Below are positions 32,935 through 38,983 of a stretch of 43,506 nucleotides of DNA, piece after piece. The stretch's first letter is position 1; every line of letters begins with the position of its first letter. The position numbers and the translations under genes were made by a program. The notes beneath the pieces were generated by a model. It saw only the letters and a program-made list of their open reading frames with translations. It was not told the DNA's origin and ran no database searches. Source of the stretch: a virus; the IMG/VR virus record IMGVR_UViG_3300036806_000477, positions 1 to 43,506 of that record. One strand, 5' to 3'.

Positions 32935-34095
32935 ATGACCATAGGCTCTTACACATTCCAGACCGTCTCAGTCGCTGGCGCTACGGATGGCACTTGGCTC
33001 GGTGGGATTAACAACGCCGGGGAGGCGACCGGCTATGATGCCGGGTTCGGCGCCGACCATTACCCGCACGCCTTTACCTACGCGAATAGTGTGATATCGC
33101 CCATCACGGTCAATGACTCCAGTCCCAATCAGGCCACCGCCGCTGGCATAAACAATGGGGGGCAGCTTGTAGGAACGGAGGGCAGCTCCCCAGTCGGGGT
33201 ATTTGGCTACCTTCGGTCACCAGATGGTTCTGTGCAGCGAATAAGCGGCATCACACCCAGCAGTCAGTTTGGACTATTCGACCAAGCATATGGCATCAAC
33301 GATATGAGCCAAGTTGTTGGAGCTGACTTCGCCTTTTCCCAACACCACGAAGGCTTCCTTTGGCAAAACGGAACTATGTCGCTCTTCCAGGTGACCGGCG
33401 CGGCGGCTACCGAAGGCCACGGCATCAACAACGCTGGCGTCATCGTCGGCACGGCGGACAGTTATGGCTTCATCGACTTCGGCGGCCAGATGTTCCTGAT
33501 GGCTATGCCGGGCGCTACCATCACGGACCCGATGGCCGTCAATAATGCTGACACGGTAGCTGGTAGCTACTTCGATGGTACACACTGGCACGGCTGGATC
33601 GATCAGGCCGGTAGCTTGACCTTCATCGACGCTCCAGGAGCCGCCGATACACGGATCACAGGGATAAACGACTCCAACCAACTGTCCGGCTCTTTCACGC
33701 CGGCATCGGGTGGTCCTGTCCAGGGCTTCATCGCCACCGATCCGCCAGATCCGTCGTCGATCATGGTTCGCGAGGATTACATTGCGTCGCTCGGGCGGGA
33801 TGCCGACGCAGGCGGCTTGGGCTTCTGGGTCAATCAACTGAATAGCGGATTGGCAGCGTCGGCATTTGTCGCGGACCTAACAGGATCGGCAGAATTCCAA
33901 GCGCTGCACGGCCAGCAATCGGACGCGCAATACGTCGATAGCCTGTATGTCAACGCACTGGGCCGTCCCGCCGAGGCCGGTGGGCAAGCTGGGTGGGTCG
34001 GGGTTCTTCAGTCTGGCGCTACTCGGGGTGATGTAATGGCAGCGATTGCTGGATCATCCGAGGGACAGCAGCACTTCGCGCTGGGGCATGGATAG
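32935..34095 (+). CDS. HAF-repeat and DUF4214 extracellular protein
   Basis: 386 residues from the ATG at 32935, which has GGAGG 9 bases upstream; the earlier in-frame ATG (32881) would translate through the inverted repeat. Residues about 5-270 contain HAF-type repeats (GINNAGEATGYD, GINNGGQLVGTE, GINDMSQVVGAD, GINNAGVIVGTA, GINDSNQLSGSF), probably a beta propeller. Residues about 280-380 are a DUF4214 domain (YIASLGRDADAGGLGFWVNQL, YVNALGRPAEAGGQAGWV). Both are known from secreted or S-layer-like bacterial proteins. No signal peptide is visible. Probably a host-derived accessory gene (moron) or an unusual adhesin. Confidence 0.7.
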   Translation: MTIGSYTFQTVSVAGATDGTWLGGINNAGEATGYDAGFGADHYPHAFTYANSVISPITVNDSSPNQATAAGINNGGQLVGTEGSSPVGVFGYLRSPDGSVQRISGITPSSQFGLFDQAYGINDMSQVVGADFAFSQHHEGFLWQNGTMSLFQVTGAAATEGHGINNAGVIVGTADSYGFIDFGGQMFLMAMPGATITDPMAVNNADTVAGSYFDGTHWHGWIDQAGSLTFIDAPGAADTRITGINDSNQLSGSFTPASGGPVQGFIATDPPDPSSIMVREDYIASLGRDADAGGLGFWVNQLNSGLAASAFVADLTGSAEFQALHGQQSDAQYVDSLYVNALGRPAEAGGQAGWVGVLQSGATRGDVMAAIAGSSEGQQHFALGHG

Positions 34096-34109
34096 GGTCG
34101 TAGGGTTGC

Positions 34110-34259
34110 TCATGGGTGATCTTCCAAAGAGTCATACATGGCCTTTCCCAACCTCTGCACGCATTGAGGGCACCTAAGGCGCCACAGAGGCGTAAAGAAC
34201 CTCTCGCCGCATTCATGACAGCGCAGCAAGGTGGGCGTCTGGTTATTCGGTTTGTCCAC
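34110..34259 (-). CDS. 49-residue zinc-ribbon protein
   Basis: GTG at 34259, 49 residues: TLLRCHECGERFFTPLW then RCPQCVQR, two C-x2-C knuckles spaced for one zinc site. It overlaps the end of the gene before it by 17 bases and ends 14 bases from the HAF-repeat gene, so it is the last gene of the leftward operon. The zinc motif and tight packing make it convincing despite its size. The N-terminus (MDKPNNQTPT) faintly recalls the N-S-T-T tag of its operon partners. Confidence 0.6.
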   Translation of the reverse strand: MDKPNNQTPTLLRCHECGERFFTPLWRLRCPQCVQRLGKAMYDSLEDHP

Positions 34260-34686
34260 GCAAATTCTCCTGCGCTCGTTTCACTGCCTTATTGAAACCT
34301 GGCACACTCATCTTAGCTGCCTTCGCCCCCCGCTTCGTGCCGAGGGTGTTGAACCACTCCAATATGGTCGTCTGGGAACGGTCGGTTCTGTCGTTCATCT
34401 CCAGCGATGCCATCTGCATCGCAAAGCCGTCGATCATTTCCATGATGCCGAGACGCATTTCCTTAGCAATGTCAGTTTGGCTGCCACCGATGCTCTGGCC
34501 GAGGAGTTGGGCGCAGGCCACGATAACGTCCGCGTGCTTTGCCCTGCATTCCGCCGTCTCGTCATTGATCGCAGCAATGATACTACGGACCCCGACCATG
34601 CTCGCATTGTTACGGATGATCCTTGACCATTCCCTGGCATAAGCCGTGGTGGAGTTCTGCGGCTCCTGATCTGCATTCATGGCCAT
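34243..34686 (-). CDS. Hypothetical helical protein with N-S-T-T tag
   Basis: 147 residues from the ATG at 34686 (AAGGAT upstream); a second ATG two codons on is equally usable. N-terminus MAMNADQEPQNSTTAYAREW carries the tag shared in this operon. The body is helical (MASLEMNDRTDRSQTTILEW) with a basic C-terminus (KRAQENLRG). Upstream in-frame sequence back to 34836 overlaps the previous gene and is not used. Function unknown. Confidence 0.6.
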   Translation of the reverse strand: MAMNADQEPQNSTTAYAREWSRIIRNNASMVGVRSIIAAINDETAECRAKHADVIVACAQLLGQSIGGSQTDIAKEMRLGIMEMIDGFAMQMASLEMNDRTDRSQTTILEWFNTLGTKRGAKAAKMSVPGFNKAVKRAQENLRGQTE

Positions 34687-34865
34687 TCTACATATCCTTT
34701 CCCATCGCATTGGCCGCATGAGATACGCGTCCCTCCGTTCGGATTGTTCCTCTCGAATGGCGCGATGAACCAGCACACGACGTTGAACAGGGCGGGGCCG
34801 AACAACACGTGTCCCTTCCCGCCGCACGAGGGGCATCGGACGACTGTCGATGAGTTATCGGTCAT
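34677..34865 (-). CDS. DnaJ-type zinc-knuckle protein with N-S-S-T tag
   Basis: 62 residues from the ATG at 34865, overlapping the previous stop by ATGA. MTDNSSTVV is followed by CPSCGGKGHV and, after a hydrophobic stretch, CGQCDGKGYV: two C-x2-C-x-G-x-G knuckles as in the DnaJ central domain. Other starts further up overlap the neighbour and are rejected. Probable RNA, DNA or protein binding; unknown. Confidence 0.6.
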   Translation of the reverse strand: MTDNSSTVVRCPSCGGKGHVLFGPALFNVVCWFIAPFERNNPNGGTRISCGQCDGKGYVEWP

Positions 34866-35278
34866 GCTGATTTTCCACATTCCAATAAGCGAACCGTTCG
34901 TCTGGCGCGCTGGCGGCAATAAGTGATCAGAGTAATACAAGCCGACTGTTCCTCAGCCGACATTTCCCCAGGATCAAAAATATCAAGAATGACACGCGCA
35001 GCGTCACGGAACGGCCAGTCCTTAGTAATGACCTTTTCCATAGAGGACAATAAAGCCTCCAAGTTCGCGTTCTTTTCTCGGAGCGCAATATCTTCGTCCG
35101 TTACGCGGTCCGCTCCGCAAGCCGAGGGTGTCGTCTGGAAATTGGCCGGCTGATTTTCAATTGGCAAGTGTCCGGTTCCATGACACCCATTGCAGCGCCA
35201 CGGCGATCCATTCTGCCAGAATTGGCCAGTGCCATTGCATGACGGACATTCGACTGTGGTGGAGTTCTGCTCAACCAT
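34862..35278 (-). CDS. DnaJ-type zinc-knuckle protein with N-S-T-T tag
   Basis: 138 residues from the ATG at 35278. MVEQNSTTVE leads into CPSCNGTGQF and CNGCHGTGHL, a paired DnaJ-like zinc site. The C-terminal half is helical (EKNANLEALLSSMEKVI ... WPFRDAARVILDIFDPGEM). It is similar in plan to the neighbour at 34677-34865 but longer. Function unknown. Confidence 0.6.
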   Translation of the reverse strand: MVEQNSTTVECPSCNGTGQFWQNGSPWRCNGCHGTGHLPIENQPANFQTTPSACGADRVTDEDIALREKNANLEALLSSMEKVITKDWPFRDAARVILDIFDPGEMSAEEQSACITLITYCRQRARRTVRLLECGKSA

Positions 35279-35393
35279 GATTTGCAAGCTCCGCTGCCGC
35301 CGCACTATTTATGATGGCCTGCGCTATCTCCCTAGCCAGCCCCATCCCCACTGCTGCACTTGAAGCGCGTTTGTTGGGTGGTAGAGTTCTCAC
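35271..35393 (-). CDS. Small helical protein, possibly frameshifted
   Basis: 40 residues from a GTG at 35393 that overlaps the previous stop (GTGA): NKRASSAAVGMGLAREIAQ followed by AIINSAAAAELANHG. An ATG at 35400 in another frame starts MTSENSTT, the operon's tag, then runs into a stop after 22 residues. Losing one C in ACCACCC (about 35376-35378) would join tag and body into MTSENSTT-NKRASSAAV. So it may be a frameshifted member of the tagged set, or the GTG may be the real start. Confidence 0.45.
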   Translation of the reverse strand: MRTLPPNKRASSAAVGMGLAREIAQAIINSAAAAELANHG

Positions 35394-35611
35394 TGGTCAT
35401 GATTTGCGCGCCCCTGTAGCTGCTTGGTCATCTCGCGGAGATCCGCCCGACGATGGCGCGCTGTGATCCAGTTCCCGAATCTGTGGCGCCACACGAACCA
35501 CCCGCGCTCATACTGCGGCAGCGCGTCTGGCTTCCGTCCATTTGCCGCCACGAATGCGTCCAGCCAGGCTTCCACATCAGGATCAAGAGCCGAAGTCTCC
35601 CGGTCAGGCAT
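35390..35611 (-). CDS. Small Trp-rich phage protein
   Basis: 73 residues. Pattern DPDVEAWLDAFVAANGRKPDALPQY followed by ERGWFVWRHRFGNWI; basic C-terminus. Overlaps both neighbours by a few bases as throughout this operon. No family recognised. Confidence 0.55.
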   Translation of the reverse strand: MPDRETSALDPDVEAWLDAFVAANGRKPDALPQYERGWFVWRHRFGNWITARHRRADLREMTKQLQGRANHDQ

Positions 35612-35792
35612 TTAAAGTCTCCACTGTACGCACGGCTCGCCCAGCAACCCATCCAGCAAGAACATAGGCCAGGACGTTGTTGCCCAATCCATAGGCTTCC
35701 TCCCACTTGTCCGCTTGATGTGGCTGCTTTCCGGAATATCCCGCCTCGTAACCGCTCCGCTCGTAAGCGTCTTCGATCGTCTCGTTGGTCAT
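35604..35792 (-). CDS. Small hypothetical protein
   Basis: 62 residues: MTNETIEDAYERSGYEAGY then a mixed helix ending VAGRAVRTVETLNA. Its start overlaps the stop of the Dam-like gene (ATGA) and its end overlaps the next gene. Unknown. Confidence 0.5.
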   Translation of the reverse strand: MTNETIEDAYERSGYEAGYSGKQPHQADKWEEAYGLGNNVLAYVLAGWVAGRAVRTVETLNA

Positions 35793-36334
35793 AGATGCAA
35801 AAACCTCCCCGCAAGTCCGCTATCCTGAAGTCGGCGAGCGTCATGGTCGCCGTAGGCTACGAGCACTGACGGGGCTCCCGCATTACCGCCTCCTGTATCT
35901 GCTCGTGGCAGCGTTCCGTCTGGGCGATAAAAACAAAGCCTGCCCTTGAAGAACATGACGGCAGCAGCCCGGTCCCATACCGTTTCGAAGAAGATCTCCG
36001 TCTCGGTGCGGGCAAAGATTAGGGCAGTTCCGCGGCCATGATCTGCCATCCGGCGCATCCATGGTGCTATCTGCGCTTTCGGCCCATAAGGCGGATTTAG
36101 CCAAACGCGACCGAACCACTTCCTGTTAAGAGAATTATCGCCGTGAAGCCAGTGAGTGGTTGCCGTATTCCAGGGCCGCGGCATGGGGGCCGCGCAGGGA
36201 TCTAGGTCAAATGGCCCAAGGGCTTCAATAATATAGGGCGGCGTTAGCCACGTGTGGGTATTGGCTCCGCTCGACTGGTGAGAACCAATCCCACCAACCT
36301 TTGCGATCACATCTGGGAAAAGAACGCTAGTCAT
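35789..36334 (-). CDS. DNA N6-adenine methyltransferase (phage Dam type)
   Basis: 181 residues from the ATG at 36334; a start at 36370 adds 12 residues and cannot be excluded. Motifs: SHQSSGANTHTWLTPPYIIEALGPF, DLDPC (43-47), and the catalytic NPPYG at N80-P81-P82-Y83 within VWLNPPYGP. This is the compact phage family that methylates adenine, either to protect phage DNA from restriction or to regulate. The target site cannot be read from the sequence. Confidence 0.75.
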   Translation of the reverse strand: MTSVLFPDVIAKVGGIGSHQSSGANTHTWLTPPYIIEALGPFDLDPCAAPMPRPWNTATTHWLHGDNSLNRKWFGRVWLNPPYGPKAQIAPWMRRMADHGRGTALIFARTETEIFFETVWDRAAAVMFFKGRLCFYRPDGTLPRADTGGGNAGAPSVLVAYGDHDARRLQDSGLAGRFLHL

Positions 36335-36377
36335 CACCAGCAGTTTTATCCTTGGCTGTCGTCTGTTCATTTGCCAC
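36327..36377 (-). CDS. 16-residue leader peptide before the Dam gene
   Basis: GTG at 36377 with AAGGAG 8 bases upstream, the best ribosome site in this area. It codes MANEQTTAKDKTAGDD and ends in TAG overlapping the Dam ATG (ATGACTAG). This would couple Dam translation to the leader. Its start again has an N-x-Q-T-T sequence. Translation is not proven. Confidence 0.35.
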   Translation of the reverse strand: MANEQTTAKDKTAGDD

Positions 36378-36448
36378 GTGATTTTCTCCTTTCGATCGCC
36401 GGTCGCGGATGCAGCCGGTTATAAAGGGTGGGCGGGTATCCGGCGCGG

Positions 36449-36712
36449 TCATGACAGTATTCTTCCTGGCGCTTTCAATGGCCCGCCGCCCCAAACGAAG
36501 TTCTCCGGGCTCTCGGGGCGCTCCACACCGCAGACAGATACCTTCATGTATTCTCTATCGCTCGGATCGCCGCCGTTAATGTGCAGGTCAACGACCTCCC
36601 ATATGCCGACTGGCGGCAGTTCGTGATCGTGGTCAGAAATTCGCCACTGCGCCCAGTAGAAGCCTGGTCTTCTCGGTATTCGTCGTCTGGTTCTGATCGG
36701 CGCTTCACTCAT
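36449..36712 (-). CDS. Small hypothetical protein (PGFYWAQW)
   Basis: 87 residues. RRPGFYWAQWRISDHDHELPPVG followed by GIWEVVDLHINGG is a pattern seen in small phage proteins; basic N-terminus, beta-rich centre. Coupled to the gene before it by ATGA. The 71 bases after it hold only the leader peptide's ribosome site. Confidence 0.55.
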   Translation of the reverse strand: MSEAPIRTRRRIPRRPGFYWAQWRISDHDHELPPVGIWEVVDLHINGGDPSDREYMKVSVCGVERPESPENFVWGGGPLKAPGRILS

Positions 36713-36945
36713 GGCCGCAGCTCCGGTCGTAACTGCATGTAAAGCTCTAACGTCTTCTCGCGCTCGTTGGCTAAGTTCTCGAACGCCTCCGCCTTATTTT
36801 GTAGCGCCGCAATGAGAGCCTCCTGTGATTCGATTTTACGTCCCATTGATATGACAACAGGCGGCTCGGCGGGGTTAGTGACCGCCACCATCACGAGACC
36901 GCCAATTCCGATAGCCGCCATCGCGGCATAAAGCGCTACCATCAT
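36709..36945 (-). CDS. Membrane-anchored coiled-coil protein
   Basis: 78 residues: an N-terminal transmembrane helix (VALYAAMAAIGIGGLVMVAV), then a coiled coil (ESQEALIAALQNKAEAFENL). Topology like an i-spanin or a phage membrane scaffold. It lies in an early-type operon, which argues against lysis. Unknown. Confidence 0.5.
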   Translation of the reverse strand: MMVALYAAMAAIGIGGLVMVAVTNPAEPPVVISMGRKIESQEALIAALQNKAEAFENLANEREKTLELYMQLRPELRP

Positions 36946-36969
36946 CTGTCTGGTCCGGTGGTCTGAGAA

Positions 36970-37194
36970 TCAGCGGCCATGATTTACAACCTCGATAGCA
37001 GCGCGTGCTTCAGCCAGGGCCGTTGCACGAATGACAGCGGGAGCGCGGCCTGGATACTTCGCCGCGAGCGATGACAGGTCGTCCCATGTAAGGCCGGCGC
37101 TGCCGTCTGTGACGATTGGGCTGGCGACATAGACGCGCCAGATCGCCGCCGCCACAGCTTCCTCAAGTGTCGTTTCGGTTTTACCGTCGCTCAC
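36970..37194 (-). CDS. Small hypothetical protein
   Basis: 74 residues beginning MSDGKTETTLEEAVAAAIW; helical with a C-terminal RAAIEVVNHGR. Start overlaps the previous stop by ATGA. The TETTLE near the start is a weak echo of the operon tag. Confidence 0.5.
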   Translation of the reverse strand: MSDGKTETTLEEAVAAAIWRVYVASPIVTDGSAGLTWDDLSSLAAKYPGRAPAVIRATALAEARAAIEVVNHGR

Positions 37195-37427
37195 TGCAAT
37201 GCCCTCTCGATCTCGGTCATGATCGATTCACGCCACAGCTTCGCTTGGTCCTCTGTGCAAGGACCGCCGAGGATGATATAGCTATCGTTGGAGCCGTGGA
37301 GATACACACCAAAGCGATCGTCGCCACACGGAGTTACCAGTAATCTCCCGGCTATCCTGCGTATCGCGGCATCGAACGCAGCGCGCCAGTTGTCGGTGGT
37401 AGAGTTCTGATCGGGTTTGACGTTCAT
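37191..37427 (-). CDS. Hypothetical protein with N-S-T-T tag
   Basis: 78 residues from the ATG at 37427 (the longer frame up to 37679 is a shadow of the neighbour). MNVKPDQNSTTDNWRAAF, then RRIAGRLLVTPCGDDRFGVYL and a C-terminal helix. The tag DNA is almost identical to that at 35377-35391. Function unknown. Confidence 0.55.
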   Translation of the reverse strand: MNVKPDQNSTTDNWRAAFDAAIRRIAGRLLVTPCGDDRFGVYLHGSNDSYIILGGPCTEDQAKLWRESIMTEIERALQ

Positions 37428-37651
37428 AGTGGCGGCTCCGGCAGTGGCATCCAATGTGTCGGCACGACATCCCACGGCTGGACCATGTGACCGCCCCACA
37501 GCCAGCCCCGGTGATCCGCCGACCCGGTTGCCATCTTCCAGTTCCTCACCTCTCCGTTCTCGCTGATATCTGTGACAGCAAAGAGGAGTAGGATTTTCTG
37601 GAGTGGCGCCGTCTCGATCGGCTGCCAGCCTGTCGTTGAGTTCTGGTTCAT
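37424..37651 (-). CDS. DUF551-like protein with N-S-T-T tag
   Basis: 75 residues. After MNQNSTTG comes WQPIETAPLQK and, at the C-terminus, THWMPLPEPPL: the start and end signatures of the DUF551 family of small phage proteins of unknown role. ATGA overlaps on both sides. Confidence 0.65.
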   Translation of the reverse strand: MNQNSTTGWQPIETAPLQKILLLFAVTDISENGEVRNWKMATGSADHRGWLWGGHMVQPWDVVPTHWMPLPEPPL

Positions 37652-37968
37652 GCGTTCTTGACCTCCATGTGGTCGGCAATTCGGATTGCTTCGTCGAAGG
37701 CTGCCAGCATGGCCTTGCGGCTAGCCTTGAAGGTTTCCCAGCCGGTCGCGGCCAGATCTACGTGGGGCCGCATTATGCGCTTTACCAACTGCTCGACCCT
37801 GTAGGCATCCCGCCTCTGCCAGACCCTCACAATCTCGAACTTGATGCCAGGGTTGGCGCTACGCAGCCCTTTTGGGCGCTCTAGAGGATTGTCGGTAAAT
37901 CCGATCTTCCAGGACCCGTCTGACCGCTTCGCCAGATAGGTAAATGGATGAGGAGAGGCATCCATCAT
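37648..37968 (-). CDS. GIY-YIG/T5orf172-like nuclease
   Basis: 106 residues from the ATG at 37968, overlapping the previous stop by ATGA and preceded by GAGGGG. The core FTYLAKRSDGSWKIGFTDNPLER ... LRSANPG has the beta hairpin, K-I-G-F-T and R of the T5orf172 branch of GIY-YIG domains, then helix RVEQLVKRIMRPH. The upstream in-frame extension to 38139 lies inside another gene. It may be a small nuclease or DNA-binding protein. Confidence 0.55.
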   Translation of the reverse strand: MMDASPHPFTYLAKRSDGSWKIGFTDNPLERPKGLRSANPGIKFEIVRVWQRRDAYRVEQLVKRIMRPHVDLAATGWETFKASRKAMLAAFDEAIRIADHMEVKNA

Positions 37969-38633
37969 AGCGAGTATTTTCCCCTCTTTGCGAAGGCGCT
38001 GCTCTTTCGCTTTTGCCCGGCCTGATATTGGTTTTGGGCGACCTTTCTTTTGCCGAGATACAGGATTGCTGTGTTTCGGCTGATCCCGGCCGCCCTGAGT
38101 AAGTCCAGTGTGGGATACTCCTCGGACGGCAGGGACCACTCACGTCTGATGCTCTCGGCGGCGGCCTTCGCCATATTGGCCCTGCGCTGACCGCTGATTG
38201 CCCCAGCAGTCTTCCCAGCTTCTGCCGCCGCTCTGCGGCGCCGCCCATCGGCGAACGCCTTGGCAGCCCCGTGAAGCGTCGCGGCATCCGACTTCGGAGT
38301 GATTATCAGACCAGCGTCGAGGACGTGGATTGTCGCTCCGCGAGCCATCGCCTGCGTGATGGCCTCCATCATGTCCTCTGCCGTCCAAGCCAGGACGGCT
38401 AGGGAAGCTACATAGACGGCTTCATCTCCTCTGCGCCGGCCCGTAGGACGAAGCATGGCATCCCGCTGATCTAGGTCGCCCGGCTTGTGGGAGCGCCGCG
38501 ACCGTGCCGAGAGTTCGTCCTGGTAGAGGGTCGCGCCCTTCGGCCACCCAGGAACCGCTTGCGCCAACAGCGCCTCCTGCTTGGCGAAGGGCCAGACAGG
38601 AGACAGGTTGGACATATAGACCTTGTTCACCAT
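37965..38633 (-). CDS. Serine-recombinase-fold protein with HTH, possibly regulatory
   Basis: 222 residues from the ATG at 38633. The N-terminal 120 residues follow the resolvase plan (VYMSNLSPVWPFAKQEALL ... GATLYQDELSA ... DEAVYVASLAVLAWTAEDMMEAI ... GATIHVLDAGLIITP), but the usual catalytic R-L-x-R region is missing. Near the C-terminus, LDLLRAAGISRNTAILYLG is a helix-turn-helix, followed by a basic tail. It is the first gene of the leftward operon, next to a paired operator, so it is more likely a regulator than a recombinase. The in-frame start at 38705 would lie inside the promoter region. Confidence 0.55.
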   Translation of the reverse strand: MVNKVYMSNLSPVWPFAKQEALLAQAVPGWPKGATLYQDELSARSRRSHKPGDLDQRDAMLRPTGRRRGDEAVYVASLAVLAWTAEDMMEAITQAMARGATIHVLDAGLIITPKSDAATLHGAAKAFADGRRRRAAAEAGKTAGAISGQRRANMAKAAAESIRREWSLPSEEYPTLDLLRAAGISRNTAILYLGKRKVAQNQYQAGQKRKSSAFAKRGKYSL

Positions 38634-38639
38634 GCCCAG

Positions 38640-38668
38640 ACTATAGCAGTTAAAAACGTCATTGACAA
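38640..38668 (-). promoter_or_regulatory. Leftward sigma70-type promoter, leaderless
   Basis: On the minus strand: -35 TTGTCA (38668-38663), 17-base spacer, -10 TATAGT (38645-38640). Each hexamer matches consensus in five of six places. Only six bases separate the -10 box from the ATG at 38633, so the transcript should start at or next to the start codon. Confidence 0.75.
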
Positions 38669-38705
38669 GCATATTCGGTGCTTGACACCGCCCGAAAAAC
38701 GTCAT
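38652..38705. promoter_or_regulatory. Paired 11-base direct repeats in the divergent control region
   Basis: AAAAACGTCAT at 38652-38662 and again at 38695-38705, 43 bases (about four helical turns) apart, one in each promoter. Between them TGACAAGC and GCTTGACA form an imperfect inverted repeat centred near 38674. This looks like an operator for one regulator acting on both promoters. Confidence 0.6.
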
Positions 38706-38710
38706 ACATA
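38682..38710 (+). promoter_or_regulatory. Rightward sigma70-type promoter
   Basis: -35 TTGACA (perfect, 38682-38687), 17-base spacer, -10 TACATA (38705-38710), weak in its last bases. It would drive the rightward operon from about 38717. The first gene starts at 38743. Confidence 0.55.
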
Positions 38711-38724
38711 GGGGTCACAGAACA

Positions 38725-38742
38725 ACACCCCGGAGCGAGACA
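38725..38742 (+). promoter_or_regulatory. Recurring start cassette (copy 1 of 5)
   Basis: ACACCCCGGAGCGAGACA directly before an ATG. Related copies precede the genes at 38984 (CTAACCCGGAGCGGAAC) and 40716 (CAACCCCGGGAGCAGAAC). Looser copies at 39912 and 41546 share AACCCC plus GGATCGA. GGAG is the ribosome site; the conserved flanks exceed what ribosome binding needs. Confidence 0.6.
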
Positions 38743-38970
38743 ATGCCCTACCAGCCACAAACCTACGCCGAAGCGCTCTACGATTACCGCGAAGCCCGCT
38801 ACTTTGCTCAGAAGCATGCGAATAACCCTGAGTTGGCACAGCTTTACGCAGACATAGAGACGCGGCGTATGGTGGATCTGATTACCTTTGCCAGTGACGC
38901 GGCACAGAAAGCAGGATGCGGCAGCGATTTTGCCAGCATCAGCAAATTTGTGGACGGCCTGAAACACTAA
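38743..38970 (+). CDS. Small hypothetical protein
   Basis: 75 residues, helical: QTYAEALYDYREARYFAQKH ... VDLITFASDAAQKAG. First gene of the rightward operon, with the start cassette ACCCCGGAGCGAGACA in front. Function unknown. Confidence 0.6.
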   Translation: MPYQPQTYAEALYDYREARYFAQKHANNPELAQLYADIETRRMVDLITFASDAAQKAGCGSDFASISKFVDGLKH

Positions 38971-38983
38971 CCCGGAGCGGAAC

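Noticed and set aside
34019-34216. 65-residue minus-strand ORF MNAARGSLRLCG
   Set aside because: Overlaps the end of the HAF-repeat gene and the 49-residue zinc-ribbon frame, which has the better protein signature.
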